Origin: Marinobacter salexigens
Lineage (GTDB): Bacteria; Pseudomonadota; Gammaproteobacteria; Pseudomonadales; Oleiphilaceae
Direction: 5' to 3'
DNA: 64,000 nucleotides
Assembly (NCBI RefSeq): GCF_018860765.1
Contig: NZ_JAHKPV010000001.1
Location: 733,594-797,593, forward strand
In this document: piece by piece, positions 43,250 through 51,142 of the stretch
How the letters are laid out: each line of letters starts with the position of its first letter
How positions within the stretch are numbered: the stretch's first letter is position 1
The notes under the pieces: generated by a model
Databases searched by the model: none
The model's input: only the letters and a program-made list of their open reading frames with translations
Told to the model about the DNA's origin: nothing
Made by a program: the position numbers and the translations under genes

Positions 43250-45283
43250 TCAGCGCTTGCTGTCGCCGCTCTCCAGTGCATTCTCTTGCCCTTCTTCTAT
43301 TGCGCCTTCCTTACCAGATCCTTTTGGCTTTTCATCCGCTTCAACAAGCTTGAAGTTGATCTGCCGACGCTCCTCTTCCACGCCTGAAAAGCTCACTTTA
43401 ACCGTCTGATCAAGCTGGAAAATGCGCCCGTTTTTGTTGTGAATCAGGCGCAGGGTGACCGGATCAAAGCTGTACTTACCGTTAAGATCTTTGCAGCTAA
43501 CAAAGCCTTCGAGACCATTGGCTTCCAAACGAACAAAGAATCCTGCTGGAATTGTTCGGCTGATGACACCCTCCATAGGTTCATCACTGAGGGTTTTGGC
43601 GAAGTCGCTCTTCAGCCAAGTTTCCAGATTATTGGCCGCCTGACGCGCTTTGAACTGGGTCGACTGAAGCGCCAGCAGTTGCGCGCTGCTCAGTGTCTTC
43701 AAGGGGGTGTCCCAGAGTGCTGATTTGATCACCCGGTGGACATACAAATCAGAATACTTGCGCAAGGGCGATGTAAACGTGGTGTAGGCATTCAGCCCCA
43801 TACCTTGATGAGGTGCTGCAGTAAACGCTAGCTCCGCCCGCGCCAATTGGCGTGAAAGAATGGCCTTCACCGGCACATCCGCTTCCAAGTCTGCTGTTTT
43901 TTTCATCAGCGCTTTGAAGCCTTCTGGTTTAGTGGCATCTATATCCGCCAAGTGCGGTGCATAGCCTTCGATTAGCGCTCGAACATTGTCGGCGCGATCG
44001 TCCCGCAGTCCGGAGTGTTGGATGAACAAGCCTGAAGGCTGTTTGGTCAGAAAGTCTGCAGCGCAGCGATTAGCTGCAACCATGCATTCTTCTACCAGAC
44101 GATGAGCCTCGTTCTGGATGGAAGGTTCGATGGCGCGAATACGTCGGTTTTCATCCAGCCTTAGGCGGAACTCTGGCCGGTCGCCGCTCAGCAGAGCGTG
44201 CTCGCTGCGCCATTTTCGTAATGCCGTTGCAGCCTGATGTAGCTGATCCAAACTGTTACAAACTGAGTCTGGCAGTGCTTTTATGTCTTCGTCTTCACGC
44301 CCTTCAATAAGGTTTGAGACCAGATCGTAGCTGAGTTTGCCATGTGAGCGGATAACGGCCCTATGGAAGCTGTATTCACCCAAGCTGCCGTCGTTGTTGA
44401 CCTGCAAATCGCACACGAGCGCTAGCCGCTTCACGTCAGGCATGAGTGAGCACAACCGGGTGCTGATAGCGTCTGGCAACATGGGCAGAGGTTCGCCCGG
44501 GAAATAAATGGCGGTCGCGCGCTTGAAGGCTTCAAATTCCGCCGCACTTTCTGACCCAATGACTGCAGACGGGTCGGCAATGGCAATGGATAGCGACCAC
44601 CCTGTTGCGTTTGGTTCGGCCAGCAGTGCATCGTCCATGTCTTGGGTGGCCGGGCTGTCAATGGTTACGTAGGCGCGGTCTGTGCGGTCTTCACGGTCTG
44701 TTTCGAGGGCTTCAATGGCGGCCTCAGTCAGGCTTTCTGCTTGCTCCATTACGGCTGTTGGCCACGCGTCTGCCAAATCGAAGGTTGCCAGAGTCAGCGC
44801 GCGCTCAATACCTGGCTCCCCAGCTTTACCGATAACCCGCAGAACCTTGGCTTGGCCTTTCCCGTCTTTGATGGGGTGCTTGTGCATGCAGCAGTATAGA
44901 TAGTCATCTGGCTCTGCGTTCATGCGCTCTTTTGGCGGAATAAAAATCCAGCGATTGATGCCGGGGGTTTCCGGCACCACAAAATGCCCTTTTCCTTTCA
45001 CCAGATAACGCCCAACAAAGGTGCTTAGTCGGCTTTCAATCAGCTCGTCGATTAAACCTTGGGTTTTACCTTTTTCAACCTCCAGCTCGGTGACGTTAAC
45101 TCTGTCACCCGGGAGCACTTTTTGCATTTCTTCCGGTGGCAGGAATAGATCCCGCCCTTCATCCAGTGCGACGAATCCGAAGCGGCCGTTGGTGGCTTTA
45201 ACCGTTCCGGGGAAAACAACTTTGTTTTCCTCAATGTCAGACTTTAGCTGGCGCAGCTGGTTTAGAGCGTCGGCATTGAGCAT
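43250..45283 (-). CDS. rnb: Exoribonuclease II (RNase II/RNR family)
   Basis: 3'-to-5' RNA-degrading enzyme, 677 residues (E. coli RNase II 644). Order: N-terminal cold-shock domains (FPGTVKATNGRFGFVALDEG), central RNB domain with the Mg-binding IDSPATQDMDDALLA, and a C-terminal S1-like region (GVISRTIPAGFFVRLEANGLEGFVSCKDL) ending in a charged Lys/Glu tail. RNase R is longer, with a Lys-rich tail, so RNase II is the better name. It is convergent with the acyltransferase, 15 bases apart. Confidence 0.88.
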   Translation of the reverse strand: MLNADALNQLRQLKSDIEENKVVFPGTVKATNGRFGFVALDEGRDLFLPPEEMQKVLPGDRVNVTELEVEKGKTQGLIDELIESRLSTFVGRYLVKGKGHFVVPETPGINRWIFIPPKERMNAEPDDYLYCCMHKHPIKDGKGQAKVLRVIGKAGEPGIERALTLATFDLADAWPTAVMEQAESLTEAAIEALETDREDRTDRAYVTIDSPATQDMDDALLAEPNATGWSLSIAIADPSAVIGSESAAEFEAFKRATAIYFPGEPLPMLPDAISTRLCSLMPDVKRLALVCDLQVNNDGSLGEYSFHRAVIRSHGKLSYDLVSNLIEGREDEDIKALPDSVCNSLDQLHQAATALRKWRSEHALLSGDRPEFRLRLDENRRIRAIEPSIQNEAHRLVEECMVAANRCAADFLTKQPSGLFIQHSGLRDDRADNVRALIEGYAPHLADIDATKPEGFKALMKKTADLEADVPVKAILSRQLARAELAFTAAPHQGMGLNAYTTFTSPLRKYSDLYVHRVIKSALWDTPLKTLSSAQLLALQSTQFKARQAANNLETWLKSDFAKTLSDEPMEGVISRTIPAGFFVRLEANGLEGFVSCKDLNGKYSFDPVTLRLIHNKNGRIFQLDQTVKVSFSGVEEERRQINFKLVEADEKPKGSGKEGAIEEGQENALESGDSKR

Positions 45284-45353
45284 GGGGTAACCTGACTGAA
45301 AAAATGAATGATGGAGCGGAGTATAACGGTTATGGCGGTACGAGTCAGACCTG

Positions 45354-47072
45354 TTACACGGAGCTAACTTCTGTATGTTCCGGGCTGTTGATGCAAACGC
45401 GGTTGCGGCCTTCGCTCTTGGCCCGATATAGGGCTTGATCGGAATTCCTCAAAATTTTGCCCATGTCGTCTCCGGGCTTTGAAAAATAGCCGCCAACGCT
45501 AACCGTTACCGGTGTGCCTGTTTTGCAGCTTTCTTGTTCAACGTTTGCGCGAATACGTTTGGCGATGTGTTCTAGCGTTGCTGGATCGCATGGGGAGAGC
45601 AAAATGACAAATTCATCACCACCCCAGCGTCCCGGATGGTCATAAGAACGCAGGCAGGCTTTTAGCCATAAGGCAACCCGGCAGAGAATTTCATCGCCAG
45701 CCTGATGGCCAAGCTGATCGTTGAATGACTTGAAGTGGTCGATGTCGAGCCAGACCACACCAAAACCGTTGCCTGATCGCTCTGCTCGCTGAATCTCATT
45801 ATCCAGAGCTTCATCCAAGCCCCGACGGTTTTTCAGACCGGTGAGAGGGTCAACCCGGGCCAGTTCGTGCAGTTCATCGGTTCGCTGGGCAACCTTGTTT
45901 TCTAATTCCCGAGTAGAGTCACGCAAGCTGACAGTCATTTTTTCAAAGTGGTCAACAAGTCGGCCAATCTCGTTATCGGGTTTGTCCAAACGCGGTAGGA
46001 TGAAGCTCCCGCTACGAACTTTCTCCACTGCGGCTTCCAGCCCGACAATGGGTTTTACGATACGCGACTGGATGATGAGGTGGAAGACAATCAGCGTGAC
46101 TAGAAGGCTGGCGATAAACACAGCCACCAGTGGCCAAAGGTAGCTTTGTGGCAGCAGAGTGTTGAGGTCTAGCAGGGTGATTTCGAACCAACCAATAGCA
46201 GGTAAAAATGCCACGCCAGCCAGATGCTCACGGCCTTCTACAGTAACGAAGCCGCTTTCGACATGGCCCGCCTCGCCAGCGTTTTTCTTCAATAACTGCA
46301 GCATGCCGAGAATTTTCTGTTTATCTTCGGGGGCTTCAAACAGGAGGTCGACGGTATTTTTCTGGCCTTCAGGTTTTACAACACTGGCGAAATCAATGTA
46401 ATTGCGATCCCGGTAGAGCTGAATGGCGCCATTGTAGTCGACAAATAGGGTGGTGATGCCCTCCTGATTGATATCGACAATATCTTGCAAAAACGTATCA
46501 AGATTCATCCCGGTGCCAACCATACCCACGATCCGCTTGTCAGCATCACGCATGAGAACATCAATCCAGAGCTTAGTGACGCCCAGTTCTGTATCGGGGT
46601 TCACATTGAGATGAAAATCTCGGCCCTCTTCGATTAGCTGGTAGAACCAAGCATCGTCAGGCTTTTCCGGATCCAGAACGTAACGGAACTGCTGGCCTGC
46701 AAACTCATCTTTTTCATTATTGAAGTAGTAGCGGCCGCTGTCTCTGAGCGCCACAAAATAGCTGTTATCTCGAAAATTGGTGCGGAAGCTCTCCATTTCG
46801 TAAATAGCATTCGTTTTCAGGGTTTCATTTTCGGGGGCAGTTGCCCAGTTAATCAGTGCTGTCGAGTCTGCCATTTGTCGGGCAAGGCCGATTTCGCGCT
46901 CAAGAGATTGCAGTAGGCGAGCGCTGTCGTAGCGAACCTGTATCTCCGCTACTTGACGCCCCCAGCGTTCAATCAAATCGGCGGAAAGCTCTCGGTAGGC
47001 CAGCCAGGAGGCACATGCAGCGACAATAATCAGGCCTGCGGCGAGGCTGAGAAACCGGGTTTTAAGACTCAA
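45354..47072 (-). CDS. Membrane diguanylate cyclase with Cache-type sensor and HAMP
   Basis: 572 residues. Two transmembrane segments (FLSLAAGLIIVAACASWLAY and YLWPLVAVFIASLLVTLIVFHLIIQ) flank a periplasmic sensor of about 250 residues of dCache type (GRYYFNNEKDEFAGQ and LGVTKLWIDVLMRD). HAMP follows (LEAAVEKVRSGSFILPRLDKPDNEIGRLVDHFE). The GGDEF domain has LTGLKNRRGLDEAL and the active site RWGGDEF, and the inhibitory RXXD five residues earlier is RSYD. It should make c-di-GMP in response to an external ligand, with feedback inhibition. Confidence 0.93.
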   Translation of the reverse strand: MSLKTRFLSLAAGLIIVAACASWLAYRELSADLIERWGRQVAEIQVRYDSARLLQSLEREIGLARQMADSTALINWATAPENETLKTNAIYEMESFRTNFRDNSYFVALRDSGRYYFNNEKDEFAGQQFRYVLDPEKPDDAWFYQLIEEGRDFHLNVNPDTELGVTKLWIDVLMRDADKRIVGMVGTGMNLDTFLQDIVDINQEGITTLFVDYNGAIQLYRDRNYIDFASVVKPEGQKNTVDLLFEAPEDKQKILGMLQLLKKNAGEAGHVESGFVTVEGREHLAGVAFLPAIGWFEITLLDLNTLLPQSYLWPLVAVFIASLLVTLIVFHLIIQSRIVKPIVGLEAAVEKVRSGSFILPRLDKPDNEIGRLVDHFEKMTVSLRDSTRELENKVAQRTDELHELARVDPLTGLKNRRGLDEALDNEIQRAERSGNGFGVVWLDIDHFKSFNDQLGHQAGDEILCRVALWLKACLRSYDHPGRWGGDEFVILLSPCDPATLEHIAKRIRANVEQESCKTGTPVTVSVGGYFSKPGDDMGKILRNSDQALYRAKSEGRNRVCINSPEHTEVSSV

Positions 47073-47229
47073 GAAACACTTGCTCCGTTTTCTTATGTGT
47101 CGGAGTCAATAGTAGTGCACTGTCGGGCTTGTGTGTAGAAAAGTAGGCCCGAAAGTGCTGAAAACTGTTGTGATTCATGACCGATGCTTTTGGGCATGGG
47201 TGCAGGCACTTGTGCATTCAGGCTCTAAC

Positions 47230-47319
47230 CTACGAGTCAGTTGTGCTCGGAAAGAACTTTGGGTCGCCCATTTCCAAGCCGGGGGAGCCCACGGGGATAC
47301 CGGGAACAGCTAGACCAAT
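47230..47319 (-). pseudogene. Decayed DUF411 (CopG-type metal-binding) remnant
   Basis: The frame read on the minus strand gives about 29 residues, including GLAVPGIPVGSPGLEMGD before an early stop at 47230. This is the well-known C-terminal signature of DUF411 proteins, which bind copper or silver and often sit in copper operons. The frame is closed by a stop just upstream (47322-47320), and the N-terminal CGCC-type region is absent from the available space. It follows copA and the small membrane protein. The intergenic stretch 47073-47347 holds nothing else I can name. Confidence 0.7.
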
Positions 47320-47347
47320 TCATGGTTTTCTTTCTTTAACGTGGTGT

Positions 47348-47464
47348 TCAATGGTGCCTGTGATCCTGTGCTGGTGCATCGCTATCTGTTGACGAAAGCC
47401 AGAACCACCACACTGTTGCGGCCATCAGGGCAAGCCCTGCGGCATTAACCAGTATTACTTCCAT
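47348..47464 (-). CDS. 38-residue membrane peptide coupled to copA
   Basis: A small frame starts at an ATG whose first base is the last base of the copA stop (TGATG). It encodes one hydrophobic helix (VILVNAAGLALMAATVWWFWL) and a polar tail ending DHRHH. The His-rich end and tight coupling suggest a role with the copper pump, such as metal hand-off or complex assembly. I do not know a named family; the size is like CcoS or other small heavy-metal operon peptides, but the sequence differs from those. It is too short for many annotation pipelines. Confidence 0.72.
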   Translation of the reverse strand: MEVILVNAAGLALMAATVWWFWLSSTDSDAPAQDHRHH

Positions 47465-50091
47465 CAGTTCCGCTCCTCTTGTGGCGTTTGGCTTGGCGCT
47501 TGAGCCGGTTTATGGCTGGTTTTAAACAGGCGCAGCCGGTTGGCATTGGTCACAACGGTTACTGACGACAGCGACATGGCCGCGCCAGCGAGAATCGGGC
47601 TCATCAAAATGCCCCAAACCGGGTACAGCAGGCCGGCGGCAACGGGAATGCCTAGGGTGTTATAAACAAAAGCGCCAAACAGGTTTTGGTGAATGTTTTT
47701 CACGGTAGCCCGGGAGATTTCTATGGCATCCGGCACACCGTGCAAAGAGCCCCGCATCAGCGTAATGGCCGCGCTTTCGATGGCGACGTCTGTGCCTGTG
47801 CCTATGGCGAAGCCCACATCGGCAGCCGCCAGCGCAGGAGCGTCGTTGATGCCGTCGCCCACCATGGCAACCGTGTAGCCTTTGCCGCGCATTTCATTCA
47901 CCACATCGGCCTTGTCTTCCGGTAGCACTTCGGCGCGGTAATCGTCGATACCCGCCTTTGCGGCAATGGCTTTGGCTGTGGCGTCTATATCGCCGGTAAC
48001 CATCATTACCCGTATACCCGCATCGTGTAGGCGCCGAATGGCGGCCTCTGAATCCGCTTTAATCGCATCGGCAACGCCCATAACGCCCAGTAATTCAGTG
48101 CCTCGGGCAAGAAGCAAGGGTGTCCCAGCTTGCTCGGTAATGGAGCTCTCTGCATCACTCAGGCTATCCAATGATATGCCTTCGGCCTCCAGCCAGCGGC
48201 GGTTACCCAAGCGAATCTTGTCACCTTCATACTCGCCAGCCACGCCTTTGCCATTCAGCGCTTCGAAACCAGTCACTTTAAGCGGCTGTGCGCGTTGTTC
48301 CTTTGCTTTGTTAACAATGGCTTCTGCAAGCGGGTGCTCGGAATGCTGCTCCAAGCCCGCAGCTAGTCCCAGAAGCTGTTGTTCATCGCCATTTACCGCA
48401 TGCACGCTGGTCACCGCCGGATGACCTTCGGTGATGGTGCCGGTTTTGTCTAGAATCACTAAATCCAGCTTGCCAGCTGTTTGCAGGGCATCCCCCTGAC
48501 GAATCAGGGCGCCGTATTCCGCTGCCTTACCAACACCCACCATCACCGACATAGGTGTAGCCAGCCCCAAAGCACAGGGGCAGGCAATAATCAGTACGGT
48601 GGTGGCTGCAACCATCATGTGCGCAACCGCGGGCTCAGGGCCAACGTTGTACCAGACCAGCGCGGCGGCGATGGCAATCAACATAACACTGGGTACGAAC
48701 ACCGATGATATTTTGTCTGCCAGACGCCCGATGGCAGGTTTCGAGCCTTGCGCCTTCTTCACCAAATGAATGATCTGAGCCAGCGCAGTGTCGCTACCCA
48801 CCCGTGTGGCCTGATAAATAATTCCGCCGTGGGTATTGAGCGTACCGGCAGAAACATCATCATCCACGCCCTTGCTTACCGGCATGGGCTCACCCGTGAG
48901 CATGCTCTCGTCTATACGGGTGCTACCTTCAACAACGCGCCCGTCTACGGGCAAATTCTCACCGGGGCGAACCCGAATGTGGTCGCCTTTGCGCACGTCC
49001 TCCACCGGAATATCCTGCTCCTGCCCATCACGGATAACCCGCGCGGTTTTTGCCCGCAAATCCAACAGCCGACGCACAGCCTCGGACGTTTTGCCTTTTG
49101 CCCGCAGCTCCAAAGCCTGACCCAGATTGATCAAGCCGATAATCATGGAAGAAGCTTCAAAATACACATGCCGAGCCATCTCGGGTAAGGCATTGGGAAT
49201 ACTCACTACCATTATTGAGTACAGCCAGGCAGTCCCTGTACCCAGTGCAATGAGCGTATCCATATTGGCGTTGTGGTGCCGGAAGGCCTTCCAGGCCCCG
49301 CTATAGAAATGCCCACCTGTACCTGCCATAACCGCTAAAGTGAGAAACCCCAAACCCAGCCAAATGCCTTGATTCGACTCAGTTACCGTCATGGAGCCAA
49401 ACCCCATGCCGTAGATCATCATGGCAACGCCTAGCCCCAAGCTAATCGCCATCTTCACCAGTAGAGTTTTATACCGCCTCTTGTCCTCCTCTTGCTTCTT
49501 TCCATCTGCGGCATCCGCGTCTTCAATCACACTGGCACCGTAACCAGAACTTTCTACGGCCTTAATCAGAGCCTGTGAATCCGACACCCCGGTTGCCGTA
49601 GCCGTGTTATCCGCAAGATTCATATGGGCATGGGTAACACCGGGCACCGATTTCAGTGCCTTCTCAATGGTATTCACACAGGAAGCGCAGGTGGCACCGG
49701 TAACAGCCAGATGTACCTCATCATCTCCGCGAGCCGGTTTCGGTTTTTCAGGTGCGCTCTCCGGAGATTTCTCCCGACCGCCTTCATCTACTGCTTTATC
49801 TGACGGAGTATCAACGGCGGCAGCCTTATCAACTTTGGACGCGCAGCAACTGGCAGGCCTCTCAGCAGCGGCCACCGGCTCTGCCGGGTACCCAATCTCT
49901 GTCACAACCCGGGCCGCCTCTTTGGCATCGACACCCTTCGGCAAGGACACCGTCTGATCCTCCAGACTAACCTCAACCAAATCCACGTCACCGGAGAGCG
50001 GCTCCAGAGCATTACGAATCTTCTTGGCGCAGCCCTGACAAGTGGCGCCGGAAATACTCAGAGTAGCTTTCAACACAGATTCTTCGCTCAT
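47464..50091 (-). CDS. copA: Cu(I)-translocating P1B-type ATPase CopA
   Basis: Exports Cu+ from the cytoplasm. 875 residues. Two N-terminal heavy-metal domains: GATCQGC (Cys18, Cys21) and GATCASC around residue 130, joined by an unusual linker with CCASK and charged Ala-rich sequence. The membrane CPC is Cys504-Pro505-Cys506, the phosphorylation motif DKTGT, ATP-binding HSEHPLA and [12 protein letters not shown]. The last helices have [12 protein letters not shown] and MSLSSVTVV, the residues of the Cu+ (P1B-1) group. It starts seven bases after the MerR-type gene in one operon. Confidence 0.96.
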   Translation of the reverse strand: MSEESVLKATLSISGATCQGCAKKIRNALEPLSGDVDLVEVSLEDQTVSLPKGVDAKEAARVVTEIGYPAEPVAAAERPASCCASKVDKAAAVDTPSDKAVDEGGREKSPESAPEKPKPARGDDEVHLAVTGATCASCVNTIEKALKSVPGVTHAHMNLADNTATATGVSDSQALIKAVESSGYGASVIEDADAADGKKQEEDKRRYKTLLVKMAISLGLGVAMMIYGMGFGSMTVTESNQGIWLGLGFLTLAVMAGTGGHFYSGAWKAFRHHNANMDTLIALGTGTAWLYSIMVVSIPNALPEMARHVYFEASSMIIGLINLGQALELRAKGKTSEAVRRLLDLRAKTARVIRDGQEQDIPVEDVRKGDHIRVRPGENLPVDGRVVEGSTRIDESMLTGEPMPVSKGVDDDVSAGTLNTHGGIIYQATRVGSDTALAQIIHLVKKAQGSKPAIGRLADKISSVFVPSVMLIAIAAALVWYNVGPEPAVAHMMVAATTVLIIACPCALGLATPMSVMVGVGKAAEYGALIRQGDALQTAGKLDLVILDKTGTITEGHPAVTSVHAVNGDEQQLLGLAAGLEQHSEHPLAEAIVNKAKEQRAQPLKVTGFEALNGKGVAGEYEGDKIRLGNRRWLEAEGISLDSLSDAESSITEQAGTPLLLARGTELLGVMGVADAIKADSEAAIRRLHDAGIRVMMVTGDIDATAKAIAAKAGIDDYRAEVLPEDKADVVNEMRGKGYTVAMVGDGINDAPALAAADVGFAIGTGTDVAIESAAITLMRGSLHGVPDAIEISRATVKNIHQNLFGAFVYNTLGIPVAAGLLYPVWGILMSPILAGAAMSLSSVTVVTNANRLRLFKTSHKPAQAPSQTPQEERN

Positions 50092-50097
50092 AGTGAT

Positions 50098-50529
50098 TTA
50101 CTCCTCAACCTGCTTTGCGGGAGCCTGGTCATCCCAACGCTCAATCAACCGACAGATGGTGTGACCATCCGGCGTACCGTCGGGCATATCCTGCCAAGCG
50201 GCCAATGCTGTTTTCATACGCTTGCGCAACTGCTGCAACTCATCAATCTCGCGCTCCACGTCCGCCAGCCGCTGCTGAAACACATCCCGAACCATGGGGC
50301 AGGGCGAGTGATGATCATCCGCCTGATCCAAAATCTGCCGAACCTCGGGCAATGAAAACCCCAACTGTCGCGCCTTGCGGGCAAAACGCAAACGGCGAAG
50401 ATCCTCAGCGTCGTAATGCTGATAATTGTTATCCGGATTCCGAGTAGGTTTGAGCAACCCTTCCCGTGTATAAAAACGCACGGTGTCCGGATTAACCCCA
50501 GCAGCAGTAGCAAGTTCTTTAACTTTCAT
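50098..50529 (-). CDS. MerR-family metal-responsive activator upstream of copA
   Basis: 143 residues from the ATG at 50529; the longer frame would run into repeat D. The DNA-binding domain is MKVKELATAAGVNPDTVRFYTREGLLKPTRN, followed by the dimer coiled coil (QQRLADVEREIDELQQLRKRMK). Cys77 is present in HHSPCPMVRD, and the C-terminal loop has HTIC. CueR copper sensors have Ser at position 77 and two loop Cys. Cys77 is typical of divalent-metal sensors (ZntR, CadR, PbrR). Its gene order says copper; its residues look divalent. Co-transcribed with copA. Confidence 0.9.
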   Translation of the reverse strand: MKVKELATAAGVNPDTVRFYTREGLLKPTRNPDNNYQHYDAEDLRRLRFARKARQLGFSLPEVRQILDQADDHHSPCPMVRDVFQQRLADVEREIDELQQLRKRMKTALAAWQDMPDGTPDGHTICRLIERWDDQAPAKQVEE

Positions 50530-50557
50530 ATTTAGCAGCACCGCCAAATTCCAAGGA

Positions 50558-50667
50558 GCGGCGGTATGGAAGGCCTGTCCGAAAATGCTCGGAGCCAGGG
50601 AAGGCGGAGAGCAAGCGTACACGGACGTATTCACAGCGGTTTTCGGACAGGCCTTCCTCACCGTCGC
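50558..50667. repeat. Structured intergenic element, copy D
   Basis: 28-bp outer stem with three mismatches (50558-50585 with 50640-50667; the inner 18 bp pair perfectly) around a 54-base core. Read on the minus strand it holds GTGAATACGTCCGTGTACGC and a second, weaker hairpin (GCCT-TCCC-TGGC). It lies between the MerR-type promoter and the regulator start, so it is expected in the mRNA leader. Confidence 0.9.
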
Positions 50668-50714
50668 GGCTATCACCGAAGTAGGATAGCTGAGCGTGTA
50701 GAAGATTTAAGGAT

Positions 50715-50746
50715 AGCCTAAAACCTATGACCTACTCACAGGTCAA
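50715..50746 (-). promoter_or_regulatory. MerR-type promoter and operator of the copA operon
   Basis: On the minus strand: -35 TTGACC (50746-50741) and -10 TAGGCT (50720-50715) with a 20-base spacer, or TTAGGC with 19, the long spacing typical of MerR activation. A perfect dyad TGACCT-N6-AGGTCA (50745-50728) lies over the -35 and spacer. The start codon is about 180 bases away, past element D. Confidence 0.7.
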
Positions 50747-50752
50747 AGGTTT

Positions 50753-51073
50753 TCAGGAAGAGGAGCCTTTCGCCCGAAGGAAGGTACCGCAACTTTTGCA
50801 CTGATCAGGCGCCATCAACTTAGCCTGCCAGCCAATCTTCACGCCACAAGCCGGACAGGCCAGACGCAACTGCAAAACAATAATGGGAGTAACCAAAGCC
50901 ACAAGCAGAAGCCCCAAAGGTCCCCAACTTTCGCCACTGGAAAGCCCAAGCTGACTACTGAATACAAGAATAATAACCAGAGCCACAAACGCAAAAATGA
51001 AATAATTCCGATTCCAACGCTCCCAACTGCGAAGTTTGGCATCCTGTTCCGACGTCAAATAACCCGTGGCCAT
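50753..51073 (-). CDS. Small membrane protein with C-terminal zinc-ribbon
   Basis: 106 residues. Two hydrophobic helices (YFIFAFVALVIILVFSS and WGPLGLLLVALVTPIIVLQL) precede a four-Cys zinc ribbon: CPACGVKIGWQAK and CKSCGTFLRAK. The ribbon would face the cytoplasm. The family is not one I recognise. It ends just upstream of the MerR-type promoter and is on the same strand as copA, but the promoter and dyad in between make co-transcription unlikely. Confidence 0.72.
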   Translation of the reverse strand: MATGYLTSEQDAKLRSWERWNRNYFIFAFVALVIILVFSSQLGLSSGESWGPLGLLLVALVTPIIVLQLRLACPACGVKIGWQAKLMAPDQCKSCGTFLRAKGSSS

Positions 51074-51142
51074 AAAATCTCACCTAAAAAATTCAATCAC
51101 CGCCAATGCAATGGTGGAGGTCGCAGAAAGCAATTACAAACC

